Below, one piece after another: positions 33,229-42,444 of a DNA stretch of 64,000 nucleotides; positions within the stretch are counted from its first letter, which is position 1, and each line of letters starts with the position of its first letter. Where the stretch lies: contig NZ_JAVDYB010000001.1 in NCBI RefSeq assembly GCF_031458235.1, forward strand, positions 5,814,001 through 5,878,000. Direction: 5' to 3'. The notes below the pieces were generated by a model. That model did no database searches and was not told the DNA's origin. It saw only the letters and a list, made by a program, of their open reading frames with translations. This DNA comes from Catenuloplanes atrovinosus (lineage in GTDB: Bacteria; Actinomycetota; Actinomycetes; Mycobacteriales; Micromonosporaceae). Position numbers and translations under genes: made by a program.

Positions 33229-35373
33229 ATGCGTGTTGGTGGGTTGCAGAACGGGTTCCAGCTGCGGCACAAGCTGCTGATGCTCGGCGTCGGCGGCGTG
33301 GTGGTGACCGCGTCGATCCTGGTCGGCGTGGGCGCCTACGAGTCGAACTCGTTCCAGGAGACCACCGAGGAGAGCGTCAACACGCTCACCCAGGACGACC
33401 TCAACCACGTCAGCGCCGGCATCACCCGCCTGGTGAAGGCGTCCGGCGACACGGTGCAGAACCAGGTCAACGCGAACATGACCACCGCGAACACGGTGCT
33501 GGCCAACTCCGGCGGGATGAGCCTCGACGGCGGCCAGACCGTCTCGTGGAACGCGATCAACCAGGTGGACCAGAAGACCACCGCGGTCTCGCTGCCGCGC
33601 GTCGAGGTCGGCGGCGAATGGCTCGGCCAGAACCGGGACCTGCGGAGCGCCACGCCGCTGGTGGACGACATCACCGGCCTGATCGGCGGGTACGTCACGG
33701 TCTTCCAGCGGATGAACGAGGCCGGTGACCTGCTCCGGGTCGCCACCAACGTCAAGGCGGCGAACGGCAACCGCGCGATCGGTACGTACATCCCGGCGAA
33801 GAACGCGGACGGCTCGGACAACGCGGTCGCCTCCGCGATCAAGGCGGGCAACTCCTACCGCGGCGTCGCGCAGGTGGTCGGCACCTGGTTCATCACCGCG
33901 TACGACCCGGTCAAGGACGCCAACGGGCGGGTGATCGGCTCGCTGTTCTACGGGGTGCCGCAGGCCGAGGCGATCCAGGAGCTGACCGACACCATCGCGG
34001 CCACCACGGTCGGCCGGAACGGCTGGGTCTCGGTGCTCAGCGCCGGCGCCACCGACCGGGGCCGGGTGATCGCCTCGAACATCGAGGAGGCGGTGGGCGA
34101 GACGCTGCTGGACGCCACGGACGCGGACGGCACCGCCTACGTCGACGAGATCATCTCCACGGCCGAGTCGCTGGAGGCGGACGCGGGCGCCACCGCCACG
34201 TACCAGTTGGCCGGCACCACCGACTCCGCGGTCGCGGACACCCGCACCGTGATCAGCTACTACGAGCCGTACAAGTGGGCGATCGCGGTCGGCGGCTACC
34301 TGCCCGACTACTCCGCGGCGCTGGACAAGGTCGAGGCGGGCCGCAGCGAGATGCTCACCGCGTTCATCGCGGTCGGCCTGATCCTCGCGCTCGGCGGCGG
34401 CGTCATCGCGTACGGCCAGGCCCGTCGCATCTCCCGCCGGGTCGGCGACCTGACCGGCGCGCTGGCCGGGCTGGCCGAGCGCGACCTGACGGTCCGCGTG
34501 GCCCCGAGCGGCGGCGACGAGATCGCCCGGATGGGCCACGCGCTGAACACCGCGGTCACCGGCCTGCGCGAGCTGATGAGCGAGGTCACCGACGCGTCCC
34601 GGCAGGTCTCCCAGGCCGCGGGCCGGGTCGCGGACGTCGGCGGCGAGCTGGCCACCGCGTCCTCCACCGCGTCGTCCGAGGCGGGGGTGGCCGGCCGGAC
34701 GGCGGCGGACGTCTCCCGCGCGGTCTCCACGGTGGCCGCCGGCGCGGAGGAGATGGGCGCGTCGATCAGCGAGATCTCCAGCAACGCGCAGGAGGCCGCC
34801 GCGGCCGGCCGGGACGGCGTCGGCCTGACCAAGAAGGCCGCGGACGTGATCGACGAGCTGCGCGTGTCCAGCGAGAAGATCGCGGACGTGGTGAAGCTGA
34901 TCGCCAGCATCGCGGAGCAGACGAACCTGCTCGCGCTGAACGCCACCATCGAGGCGGCCCGGGCGGGCGCGGCCGGCAAGGGCTTCGCGGTGGTCGCGGG
35001 CGAGGTCAAGGAGCTGGCGCAGGAGACCGCGCGGGCCACCGAGGACGTCACCGCGCGGGTGTCCGCGATCGACGCCGACACCGCGAAGGCGGTCCAGGCG
35101 ATCGAGGCGATCACCGCCACGATCACCCGCGTCAACGACTTCCAGAACGCGATCGCGGCCGCGGTCGAGGAGCAGGCCGCGACCACGAACGAGATGGCCC
35201 GCAACATCGGCGAGGTGGCGCAGGGCAGCGAGCAGATCGCGGCGACCATGAACCGGGTCAACGACACGGTCGACACCACCCGCGGCGCGGTCGACACCTC
35301 GCAGGCGGCGGCGAGCACGCTCAGCGGCACCGCGAGTCACCTGCAGACCCTGGTCGGCCGGTTCCGCCTCTGA
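33229..35373 (+). CDS. Methyl-accepting chemotaxis protein
   Basis: 714 aa from ATG 33229. A first membrane span (about residues 15-37, [18 protein letters not shown]) is followed by a periplasmic/extracellular Cache-type sensor (Cache3/Cache2-like: [20 protein letters not shown], then [25 protein letters not shown], quoted in pieces up to residue 250). TM2 lies near 378-398 ([19 protein letters not shown]), then HAMP, then the kinase-control hairpin tip [18 protein letters not shown] (about residues 563-580). It has no C-terminal CheR pentapeptide. It presumably works with CheA/CheW encoded elsewhere. This suggests motile cells or zoospores. Confidence 0.93.
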   Translation: MRVGGLQNGFQLRHKLLMLGVGGVVVTASILVGVGAYESNSFQETTEESVNTLTQDDLNHVSAGITRLVKASGDTVQNQVNANMTTANTVLANSGGMSLDGGQTVSWNAINQVDQKTTAVSLPRVEVGGEWLGQNRDLRSATPLVDDITGLIGGYVTVFQRMNEAGDLLRVATNVKAANGNRAIGTYIPAKNADGSDNAVASAIKAGNSYRGVAQVVGTWFITAYDPVKDANGRVIGSLFYGVPQAEAIQELTDTIAATTVGRNGWVSVLSAGATDRGRVIASNIEEAVGETLLDATDADGTAYVDEIISTAESLEADAGATATYQLAGTTDSAVADTRTVISYYEPYKWAIAVGGYLPDYSAALDKVEAGRSEMLTAFIAVGLILALGGGVIAYGQARRISRRVGDLTGALAGLAERDLTVRVAPSGGDEIARMGHALNTAVTGLRELMSEVTDASRQVSQAAGRVADVGGELATASSTASSEAGVAGRTAADVSRAVSTVAAGAEEMGASISEISSNAQEAAAAGRDGVGLTKKAADVIDELRVSSEKIADVVKLIASIAEQTNLLALNATIEAARAGAAGKGFAVVAGEVKELAQETARATEDVTARVSAIDADTAKAVQAIEAITATITRVNDFQNAIAAAVEEQAATTNEMARNIGEVAQGSEQIAATMNRVNDTVDTTRGAVDTSQAAASTLSGTASHLQTLVGRFRL

Positions 35374-35571
35374 AGATCATTTCGACGGTACGGGTCCGGG
35401 CCCGGCGGCCTCCGCGGAGGCGCCGGGCTCGGCGGCCTTCCGTTCGGCGCGTCGAGCGACTAAGGTCCGAACACCTTTCACGTTTCGCAGGCCCCCGCGC
35501 GCCGGAGGTGGCAGCTGACCACCATCGACCCCACACCCGCCTCGCTGCCGCCCGCGCTGACCGAGCCGACC

Positions 35572-36792
35572 GTGCGCGTCCCGCGTACCTGGACCGCACT
35601 GCTGTTCAGCGCCAACCTCGGCCTCTGGATGGCGTTCTTCACGCCGATCCAGGTGCTGCTGCCGATCCAGATCGAGCGGATCGCCCCGGCCGGCAAGGAG
35701 GCCGCGCTCGCCTGGGTGATGGCGGCCGGCGCGTTCGCCGCGATCATCGCGAACCCGGTGGCCGGTGCGCTCTCCGACCGCACCTGCCCGCGGATCGGCG
35801 GCCGGGAGCTGGGCCGCCGGCACGCCTGGACGTTCGGCGGCGCGGTGCTGGCCGCGGCCGGCCTGGTGCTGCTCTCCCACCAGCACACGCTGCTCGGCGT
35901 GGCGCTGGCCTGGACCGCCGTGCAGATCTGCCTGAACGCGATGCTCGCCTCGCTCACCGCGGCCGTTCCGGACCGGGTCCCGGTGGCGCAGCGCGCGGCC
36001 GTCTCCGGCTGGGTCGGCATCCCGCAGTCGCTCGGCCTGGTCGTCGGCGCGATCCTCACCACCGCGGTCTTCACCGGCACCATCGGCGGGTACGCCGCGA
36101 TCGCGATCGCGCTGCTGGTGCTCGGCCTGCCGTTCGCGCTGCGCACCGCGGACGACCCGCTGCCGCGCGACCACCGCCCGCCGCTGTCCCCGCGCGCGCT
36201 GGCCGCCGCGATGTGGATCAGCCCGCGCCGCCACCCCGACTTCGCCTGGGCCTGGGGCACCCGCTTCCTGGTCCAGCTCGGGAACGCGCTCGGCACGCTC
36301 TACCTGCTGTACTTCCTGGCCGACGGCGTGCACCACGCCGACCCGGAGACCGGCCTGCTGATCCTGATCCTGCTCTACACCGCCGGCATGATGGCCACGG
36401 CCGTGCTCGCCGGCCGCGTCTCGGACCGCTCCGGCCGCCGCAAGCCGTTCGTCATCTGGTCCGGCGTGGAGATGGCCGCGGCCGCGACGATCCTCGCCGT
36501 CTGGCCCACCTTCCCCGCCGCGATCGTGGCGGCCGTCCTGCTCGGCGGCGGCTACGGCGTCTACCTGGCCGTGGACGCCGCGCTGATCACCGAGGTGCTG
36601 CCGGCCGCCACGCACCGCGCGAAGGACCTCGGCGTCATCAACATCGCCAACGCCGCGCCGCAGGTGCTCGGGCCGCTGCTCTCCGCCCCCATCGTGGTCC
36701 ATCTCGGCGGCTATCCGACGCTGTACGTACTGACCGCACTGATCACGCTGCTGGGCAGCGCGTTCGTCCTCAAGATCCGTACGGTCCGCTGA
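35572..36792 (+). CDS. MFS transporter, 12-TM
   Basis: 406 aa from GTG 35572. A CTG start at 35515, 7 nt after ggagg, would add 19 residues and is plausible, because no ribosome-binding site precedes 35572. It has 12 hydrophobic segments. GALSDRTCPRIGGRELGRRH is the MFS loop 2-3 motif in the style of the glycoside-pentoside-hexuronide or SLC45-like sugar transporters. RVSDRSGRRKPF is the second loop 8-9 copy. The substrate is probably a sugar or related small molecule. The neighbouring gene downstream is DUF3592. Confidence 0.8.
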   Translation: MRVPRTWTALLFSANLGLWMAFFTPIQVLLPIQIERIAPAGKEAALAWVMAAGAFAAIIANPVAGALSDRTCPRIGGRELGRRHAWTFGGAVLAAAGLVLLSHQHTLLGVALAWTAVQICLNAMLASLTAAVPDRVPVAQRAAVSGWVGIPQSLGLVVGAILTTAVFTGTIGGYAAIAIALLVLGLPFALRTADDPLPRDHRPPLSPRALAAAMWISPRRHPDFAWAWGTRFLVQLGNALGTLYLLYFLADGVHHADPETGLLILILLYTAGMMATAVLAGRVSDRSGRRKPFVIWSGVEMAAAATILAVWPTFPAAIVAAVLLGGGYGVYLAVDAALITEVLPAATHRAKDLGVINIANAAPQVLGPLLSAPIVVHLGGYPTLYVLTALITLLGSAFVLKIRTVR

Positions 36793-36824
36793 CCCGCCGC
36801 GGGCCGATCGCATACGCTTGCCCG

Positions 36825-37253
36825 GTGTCGATCGCCGTCGGAGTGCCGTTCCTGCTGCTCGGGGCCGCGGTGGCGGCGGCCTGGACCGGCGTGACCCGGC
36901 ACCGGACCGCGACGGCGCTGGTGCGGACCGGCCGCCGGGTGCCCGGCGAGATCGTCGACGTCCGGCGGGTGACGAGCGCCGACGGCACCGAGGGGTTCAC
37001 GCCGGTCGTGCGGTTCCGGACGCGGAACGACCACGAGGTGATCGCCCAGCCGAGACGCGGGCAGACCGCCGCGACCGTGCGCGGCAACCGCGTCACGGTC
37101 ATCTACGACGAGTCGCGGCCGACCCGGATCATGGTCGACGGCGCGGGTTTCGTGACCGGCGACCGGCGGGCGGCTCTGCGGCTCGCCGCGCACCTGGCGG
37201 CCGGCGCGGTTCTCGCGGGCGCCGCGGTGGCGATCCACGTCGCGGCCCGGTGA
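36825..37253 (+). CDS. DUF3592-family membrane protein
   Basis: 142 aa from GTG 36825. TACGCT is 6 nt upstream, so the transcript is probably leaderless. An N-terminal span (GVPFLLLGAAVAAAWTG) and a C-terminal span (AAGAVLAGAAVAIHV) frame a beta-rich domain (GEIVDVRRV...TPVVRFRTRND...VTVIYDESRPTRIMV) typical of DUF3592. The function of the family is unknown. It lies between an MFS gene and gltX. Confidence 0.78.
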   Translation: MSIAVGVPFLLLGAAVAAAWTGVTRHRTATALVRTGRRVPGEIVDVRRVTSADGTEGFTPVVRFRTRNDHEVIAQPRRGQTAATVRGNRVTVIYDESRPTRIMVDGAGFVTGDRRAALRLAAHLAAGAVLAGAAVAIHVAAR

Positions 37254-37307
37254 GCGTCCGCTCGGGGCGCGTCGAAATCGGCTGGGCGCCGCCGTTAGGC
37301 TGAGCGG

Positions 37308-38702
37308 GTGACGGTACGTGTGCGATTCGCCCCCTCTCCCACTGGCATGTTCCACGTCGGCGGCGCCCGGTCCGCGCTGCAGAACTGGATCTACGCCAAG
37401 CAGCAGGGCGGGGTGTTCGTGCTGCGGGTCGAGGACACGGACGCGGCGCGCAACAAGCCGGAGTGGACCGAGGGCATCCTGAACGCGCTGGACTGGATCG
37501 GCATCCGCCGCGGCACCTACGAGGGGCCGTACTTCCAGTCGGCGAACGCGGAGAAGCACCGCGAGGCCGCCCAGAAGCTGTACGCGGCCGGCCGCGCCTA
37601 CTACTGCGACTGCACCCGCGAGGACGTGCAGGCCCGCAACGGCTCGCAGCACCAGGGCTACGACGGCTTCCACCGGGACAAGGGGCTGGAGCCGGGCGAG
37701 GGCCGCGCGCTGCGCTTCCGTACGCCGGACGAGGGCGCCACCACGGTGATCGACCTGGTGCGCGGCGAGCCCACGTTCGAGAACAAGAACCTGGAAGACT
37801 TCGTGATCGCCCGCGGCGACGGCTCGCCGGTGTTCCTGCTGGCCAACGTGGTCGACGACATGATCATGGGCATCACGCACGTGATCCGCGCCGAGGAGCA
37901 CCTGCCGAACACGCCGAAGCAGCAGCTGCTGTGGGAGGCGCTCGGCGTGAAGCCGCCGATCTGGGCGCACGTGCCGGTCGTGGTCAACGAGAAGCGGCAG
38001 AAGCTGTCCAAGCGCCGCGACAAGGTGGCGCTGGAGCAGTACCGGGACGAGGGCTACCTCGCGGACGCGATGCGCAACTACCTGATGCTGCTCGGCTGGG
38101 CCCCGTCCGGCGACCGCGAGATCGTGCCGTGGTCCGTGATCGAGGACGAGTTCCGGCTGGAGGAGGTCAACCCCTCCCCCGCGTTCTTCGACGAGAAGAA
38201 GCTGCGCGCGTTCAACGGCGAGTACATCCGCGCGCTCAGCCTGGACGACTTCATCGCCGCCTGCCAGCCCTTCCTGGCCAACGGCCCGTGGGACGCCGCC
38301 GACTTCGACCCACTGGTCTTCGCGAAGGTGGCGGAGCTGGCGCAGACCCGGATCGCCCTGCTCAGCGAGATCAACCAGAACGTGGACTTCCTGTTCCTCC
38401 CCGAGCCCCCCACCGACGAGGCCGCCTGGGCCAAGGCGATGAAGGAGGGCGCCGCCGACCTGCTGGCCGCCACCATCACCGCCTACGAGGCCCAGGAGGA
38501 CTGGTCCCCCGAGGCACTGAAGGCCACCCTGGAGGCGGTCGGCGCGGAGCGCGGCCTCAAGCTCGGCAAGGCCCAGGCCCCGATCCGCGTCGCGGTCACC
38601 GGCCGCACGATCGGCCTCCCCCTCTTCGAGTCCCTGGAGGCCCTGGGCCGGGACCGCATCCTCACCCGCCTCCGCACCGCCCACACCCGCCTCACAGCCT
38701 GA
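37308..38702 (+). CDS. gltX: Glutamyl-tRNA synthetase
   Basis: 464 aa, normal length. The class I signature HVGGAR (HIGH) lies near residue 15 and KLSKRRDKV (KMSKS) near 231. It charges tRNA-Glu in the cytosol; in actinobacteria the enzyme is usually non-discriminating and also serves tRNA-Gln with GatCAB. GTG 37308 follows TAGGCT by 6 nt, a leaderless-promoter pattern. Downstream lie unusual tandem and palindromic repeats. Confidence 0.95.
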   Translation: MTVRVRFAPSPTGMFHVGGARSALQNWIYAKQQGGVFVLRVEDTDAARNKPEWTEGILNALDWIGIRRGTYEGPYFQSANAEKHREAAQKLYAAGRAYYCDCTREDVQARNGSQHQGYDGFHRDKGLEPGEGRALRFRTPDEGATTVIDLVRGEPTFENKNLEDFVIARGDGSPVFLLANVVDDMIMGITHVIRAEEHLPNTPKQQLLWEALGVKPPIWAHVPVVVNEKRQKLSKRRDKVALEQYRDEGYLADAMRNYLMLLGWAPSGDREIVPWSVIEDEFRLEEVNPSPAFFDEKKLRAFNGEYIRALSLDDFIAACQPFLANGPWDAADFDPLVFAKVAELAQTRIALLSEINQNVDFLFLPEPPTDEAAWAKAMKEGAADLLAATITAYEAQEDWSPEALKATLEAVGAERGLKLGKAQAPIRVAVTGRTIGLPLFESLEALGRDRILTRLRTAHTRLTA

Positions 38703-38718
38703 CCGCCCCGCACCGCAC

Positions 38719-38840
38719 CAGCCACGGCGTGCCCCGCCACAGCGGACCGGCCACAGCGGGACCGGCCACAGCGTGACCCGCCACAGCGGACCGGCCACAG
38801 CGGGACCGGCCACAGCGTGACCGGCCACAGCGGGACCGGC
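38719..38840. repeat. Tandem ccacagcg repeats
   Basis: Eight or nine degenerate copies of a 14-16 bp unit (core ccggccacagcgggac, alternating with ccacagcgtgac) lie directly behind gltX. The order gga, ggga, gtga recurs, suggesting a higher-order unit of about 47 bp duplicated in tandem. It does not encode a protein. Confidence 0.8.
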
Positions 38841-38910
38841 TGGCTCGCTGCGGCGCCGCCGCAGCGAGCGCTCCGCCCGAGGCGCTCCGCCTCGCCGGCC
38901 CTCCACCCCT

Positions 38911-38980
38911 GCGCGTCGATCTAGGGCGGATTCCGGCGAGTCGATCTCCAGTCGCGTGAATCCCGCCTAGATCGACGCGC
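38911..38980. repeat. 70-bp palindromic repeat, copy 1
   Basis: Two 23-bp arms (gcgcgtcgatctagggcgg plus attc, and the near-perfect complement at 38958-38980) flank a 24-bp centre. The arms contain CTAG, rare in this genome. The second copy is at 39046-39113 with similar arms and centre. The arrangement is like REP/BIME-type interspersed repeats or a miniature element. Confidence 0.75.
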
Positions 38981-39045
38981 AGGGTGCGCGCACGCCACGC
39001 CGGCGGACATCCCACCCCACACGCCCGCGCCGCCCCGCCCACCCC

Positions 39046-39113
39046 GCGCCGATCTAGGGCCGATTCCCGCGCGTCGATCACCAGTCACGCGAATCCGGCC
39101 TAGATCGACGCGC
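39046..39113. repeat. Palindromic repeat, copy 2
   Basis: The arms are gcgccgatctagggccgatt plus c, and the complement at 39091-39113. The centre (gcgtcgatcaccagtcacgc) matches that of copy 1 apart from a few substitutions. The pair is 135 bp apart, start to start. Function unknown. Confidence 0.75.
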
Positions 39114-39172
39114 GAGGTGGGTCGACGCGCGGGGTGGGTCGACGCGCGAGGTGGGTCGACACGCGGGGTGGG
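39103..39172. repeat. 18-bp tandem repeats
   Basis: Four copies of an 18-bp unit (gtcgacgcgcggggtggg with slight variants) start inside the right arm of the second palindrome and run toward the CopC-like gene. They appear to have arisen by expansion of that arm. Confidence 0.7.
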
Positions 39173-39192
39173 TGGGCGTGCGGGCGGGTGGG

Positions 39193-39795
39193 TCAGGGGG
39201 TTGGGGTGCGGGTGCGGCCCCAGGCGATGGTGCCGCCGGCGATCGCGATCACGAGGAGGACGCCGCCGACGGCCCAGGGCCACCATGGGGTGTTCTGGTC
39301 GGTGCTGTCGCCGGCGGTGGGGTTGAGGACCGGGGCGTCGGTGGCGGGGACGGCCTCGGTGGTCGCCGGGGCTACGGCGGAGGTGAGGGCGGCGGACGGC
39401 GTGGGTGAGGCGGCGGACGCGGCGGCGGCGGAGAGGGTGAACGTGAAGTCGCCGGTGACCGGGTGGCCGTCGTCGGAGGGGATCTCGTAGGTGACCTTGT
39501 AGTCGCCGGCCGGGCCGGGCTTGAACGGGGCGAACACCTTCTTGCCGTCGAAGCGAGGGGTGCCGCTCAGGCTGGACGCGCCGCCCGGGCCGGTGATCGT
39601 GATTGTGGTGCTGTCCTCCTCGACCGCGTCGAGGAAGCGGAGCTCGATCTCCTTCGGCGCGGTGTCGACCGTGGCGCGGTCCTCCGGGCTGCTGCCGGTG
39701 AAGGAGTTGTGGGCGAGCGCGGGCGACGCTCCGGCGAGCGCGGCCAGCAGGCCGGCGCAGACCGCGAGTGTCCAGCGTGTGCCCCTGAGACCCAT
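39193..39795 (-). CDS. CopC-domain secreted/anchored protein
   Basis: 200 aa from ATG 39795, with ggaggtatctg upstream. A signal peptide (LAVCAGLLAALAGASPALA) is cleaved before HNSF, so a His could become the mature N terminus and a Cu(II) ligand, as in CopC proteins. The domain includes DRATVDTAPKEIELRF, and SDDGHPVTGDFTFTL supplies a second conserved His. A Ser/Ala/Pro/Thr linker leads to a C-terminal membrane span (WAVGGVLLVIAIAGGTIAW). It is thus a cell-surface-anchored copper-binding protein of the YcnJ/CopC type without a CopD domain. Confidence 0.85.
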   Translation of the reverse strand: MGLRGTRWTLAVCAGLLAALAGASPALAHNSFTGSSPEDRATVDTAPKEIELRFLDAVEEDSTTITITGPGGASSLSGTPRFDGKKVFAPFKPGPAGDYKVTYEIPSDDGHPVTGDFTFTLSAAAASAASPTPSAALTSAVAPATTEAVPATDAPVLNPTAGDSTDQNTPWWPWAVGGVLLVIAIAGGTIAWGRTRTPTP

Positions 39796-39971
39796 CAGAT
39801 ACCTCCAGCTGGTTACGATGCGGCGGCTGATCAAGGATTTATCTTCTTTGTCGGCCGCGAGTCGCACATGGTTCCAAATTCCGGCCAAGGCCGATGCAAC
39901 ATTCGCGTGTCCTGCGAACTCTAGAAGGGTAGGCAGGGCAGAGGTCTCGATCCGAGGAACGGGCGGGTTTC

Positions 39972-40622
39972 ATGATCCGAGAGAACGTCCGGCGGTTCGT
40001 CACCGGTGCGGCCATGGCCGTTCTGGCCGTGACCGCGCTGCTCGTCGGCCCGGGACCGGCGCTGGCCGACGACGCGAAGCCGACCGCGGTGGTGCTCTCC
40101 GGCGACGATCTGGAGGACTCGATCGAGATCACCGCGGAGGACGACGGTGACGAACTCTTCGAGGCGATGCTCAGCCAGGTGAGCTGGCTCACCGGGGAGA
40201 GCGGCCGGGCCGCGACGCCGGACGAGAAGAAGCTCGGGCCGAAGTACACGCTGATCGTGCGGTACGGCGACCGCGACCGGTACTCGTACGACCTGTACCC
40301 GCTGGCCGAGGGGGGTCCGCGCGCGTTCCGGCCGGGCCAGCAGCCGGACGGGAAGACCACGGACGCCTGGTTCTTCGGCCGGCTCAACATGCCGATGGCG
40401 CTGCGCTCGGCCGGTGCGCCGCTGCCGGACACGATGGACGTGATGACCGGCGGCGTCGGCGGCGGCGAGCGGATCAACGAGCAGCAGGAGGTGGACCCGG
40501 CAGCGGACATCTTCGCGGGTATGGGTGGTCTGCCCGGCATGCTGGCGATCAACGCGGGCGTGCTGCTGCTCATCACGGGCGGCCTGGCCGGCATCGCCTA
40601 CCTGGCACGCCGCCGCGGCTGA
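39972..40622 (+). CDS. Secreted, C-terminally anchored hypothetical protein
   Basis: 216 aa from ATG 39972. The signal peptide (AAMAVLAVTALLVGPGPALA) is followed by an extracellular domain with KPTAVVLSGDDLEDSIEITAE (read as AVVLSGDDLEDS) and YTLIVRYGDRDRYSYDLYPL. A C-terminal span (LAINAGVLLLITGGLAGIAY) ends in ARRRG. The gene is divergent from the CopC-like gene, 176 bp away, which hints at shared regulation. I do not recognise the family. The last codon runs into a 41-bp tandem repeat. Confidence 0.7.
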   Translation: MIRENVRRFVTGAAMAVLAVTALLVGPGPALADDAKPTAVVLSGDDLEDSIEITAEDDGDELFEAMLSQVSWLTGESGRAATPDEKKLGPKYTLIVRYGDRDRYSYDLYPLAEGGPRAFRPGQQPDGKTTDAWFFGRLNMPMALRSAGAPLPDTMDVMTGGVGGGERINEQQEVDPAADIFAGMGGLPGMLAINAGVLLLITGGLAGIAYLARRRG

Positions 40623-40755
40623 GAGACCGGCGCGGCCGAGACCGGCACCGCCGCCGCGCCTGAGAGACCGGCGCGGCCGAGACCGGCACCGCCGCCGCGC
40701 CTGAGAGACCGGCGCGGCCGAGACCGGCACCGCCGCCGCGCCTGAGACCGGCGCG
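40620..40755. repeat. 41-bp perfect tandem repeat, three copies
   Basis: Three identical 41-bp units (starting gagagaccggcgcggccg at 40621, 40662 and 40703) and a partial fourth follow the stop codon at 40622. They lie between convergent genes. Each unit has an internal hairpin-prone ccggcgcggcc/gaccggcaccgcc composition. Perfect identity implies recent expansion. No coding role. Confidence 0.9.
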
Positions 40756-40776
40756 CGCGGTTGAGGGCCGCGCCCC

Positions 40777-41658
40777 TCAGGGAACGCGGACCGTGATGGC
40801 CCCCGGGACCACCTTGGCCTTGAGCTTGCGGGTCATCGACCGGTCCCCTCCGTCCAACTCGTACAGCGTGGGCTGGGAGAAGCGCACGTCGACGCGCTTG
40901 GCCCGGGTGATCTGGACGAACGGTGAGCGGTCCGAGCGCCCCAGCGCCATCCGGCCCAGCGTGCGCGCCCACTCGATCGCGTTCTGTGAGGTGGCGACGC
41001 CCACGTCCAGCCACCCGTCGTCCGGCTTGGCGTCGTCGAAGGCCTTGATCCCGCCGGTGATCGTGCTGACGTTGCCGAACAGCACGCAGCTCGCGTCGCC
41101 CTCGAACCAGGTCGTGCCGTCCACCACGACGCGGGTCGGTGCCGGATCGTCCTGGATGTGGCGCAGCCCCGTCCAGACGTAGGCGAGGCGTCCGAGCTGC
41201 TCCTTCGCCCCGCGGTCCGCCTCCTTGATCAGGTGACCGTCGAAGCCGGCGCCGGCCATCACCGCGAAGTGCTCACCGTTGATCTTGCCGAGGTCGAGCG
41301 TGCGGGAGGTGCCGTGCAGCCCGATCCGGACCGCCTCCGCGAGGTCCTCGGGTATGCCCAGGTTCGTGGCGAACAAATTCGCGGTGCCGGCCGGGAGGAT
41401 GGCCATGGTCGCGTCCGTGCCGGCCAGCGTGTCCACGCAGCGCTGCACCATGCCGTCGCCACCCCACACGAAGATCAGCTTCGCGCCCTCGTCGAGCGCC
41501 TTGCGGATCTTCTTGGGCGCCTTCCTGCTCTTCGGCACCTCGTACCAGATCAGCTCGTCGTGGATCTCGTCGGTGAGCAGCTTGCGCAGCTCGTCGAGCC
41601 CGCCGCCGAGCACCTTCCGCCGGTGCGCGATCACCGCCACGTCACTCCGTTTCGCCAT
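40777..41658 (-). CDS. Diacylglycerol/lipid kinase (DagK-like)
   Basis: 293 aa from ATG 41658, with tgaggaggtac upstream. VWGGDGMVQRCVDTL is the GGDG(T/M) nucleotide-binding loop of the DAGK catalytic domain, and LPAGTANLFATNLGIP is its second conserved motif. These enzymes phosphorylate diacylglycerol, sphingoid bases or related lipids at the membrane. The exact substrate is not visible. It is followed by the ABC transporter genes on the same strand, with a 39-nt spacer before the permease stop. Confidence 0.86.
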   Translation of the reverse strand: MAKRSDVAVIAHRRKVLGGGLDELRKLLTDEIHDELIWYEVPKSRKAPKKIRKALDEGAKLIFVWGGDGMVQRCVDTLAGTDATMAILPAGTANLFATNLGIPEDLAEAVRIGLHGTSRTLDLGKINGEHFAVMAGAGFDGHLIKEADRGAKEQLGRLAYVWTGLRHIQDDPAPTRVVVDGTTWFEGDASCVLFGNVSTITGGIKAFDDAKPDDGWLDVGVATSQNAIEWARTLGRMALGRSDRSPFVQITRAKRVDVRFSQPTLYELDGGDRSMTRKLKAKVVPGAITVRVP

Positions 41659-41697
41659 GTACCTCCTCATACCCGGATCGCGGCGGGCGCCAATCAT

Positions 41698-42444
41698 TCA
41701 GCCGGGTTCGGTGCCGACGTCGCGGCGGCCGAAGCCGTAGACGGCCAGGGTGAGCAGGGCGGCGGTGAGCAGGATCAGCAGTACCTCGTAGCCGCCGGGG
41801 CCGGCCGGGTGCGGTGGCCAGTAGTCGCTGAGGTGATAGTGGAACGGCGACAGCCAGCGCATGGCCCGGGCTTCCTCGGCGGTGTCGGCCAGCGCGCGCA
41901 GCGTGTACGCCACCGTGGCCACGCCGCCGGCCAGCGCCAGCGCGACCGCGCGGTCGCCGGTGAACGCGCCGGCCGCGAAGGACATCGAGCCGAAGAACAG
42001 GCCGACCAGCACCAGCCCGGCGCAGGCGGCCGCCACGTGCGCGGTGTCGATGCCGATCCGGCCGACGAAGACGAACCACTGCACCACCGCCCAGATGGTC
42101 AGCCCGGCCAGTGCGATCGAGGCGGCGAAGCCGGCGTACCGGGTGAGCACCAGCCGGCGGCGGCCGATCGGGCCGGCCAGCAGCAGTTCCAGCTCGCCGG
42201 TCTCCTCGATGCCGGCGACCGCCCGCGCGCCCAGCCCGATCGCGCACAGCACCACCAGCAGCGGCGGCATCAGGCCGTAGACGGTCAGCTCCAGGTAGCC
42301 GGCGAGCGGCACGATCTCGAGCGGGATGTCCGCGACGAGGCTGTCGTAGATGACCACGTAGCCGACGCCGAACACGGCGGCCACCGCGGCCCAGCCCAGC
42401 GCCCGGCGGTGGAACTCGGCGAGCGTACGCAGGAAGAGGCTCAC
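41698..42444 (-). CDS. ABC-2 type permease
   Basis: 248 aa from GTG 42444, which overlaps the ATPase stop (GTGA). Six hydrophobic segments include ALGWAAVAAVFGVGYVVIY, LMPPLLVVLCAIGLGARAV and the C-terminal LLILLTAALLTLAVYGF. GIEETGELELLLAGPIGRRR is a cytosolic loop often seen in ABC-2 exporters with a gliding/antibiotic-type permease. Together with the ATPase it forms a two-component exporter, substrate unknown. Confidence 0.82.
   Translation of the reverse strand: MSLFLRTLAEFHRRALGWAAVAAVFGVGYVVIYDSLVADIPLEIVPLAGYLELTVYGLMPPLLVVLCAIGLGARAVAGIEETGELELLLAGPIGRRRLVLTRYAGFAASIALAGLTIWAVVQWFVFVGRIGIDTAHVAAACAGLVLVGLFFGSMSFAAGAFTGDRAVALALAGGVATVAYTLRALADTAEEARAMRWLSPFHYHLSDYWPPHPAGPGGYEVLLILLTAALLTLAVYGFGRRDVGTEPG

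Noticed and set aside
33184-35340. 718-codon minus-strand open frame opposite the chemoreceptor
   Set aside because: Low-complexity Arg/Asp/Val/Gly translation, no domain; the plus-strand MCP has clear motifs.
34275-36824. Upstream part of a very long plus-strand frame
   Set aside because: Only the last 142 codons (from 36825) are protein-like (DUF3592); the earlier part is out of frame with the MCP and MFS genes.
40620-40755. CRISPR-like array
   Set aside because: Units are perfectly tandem with no spacers between them.
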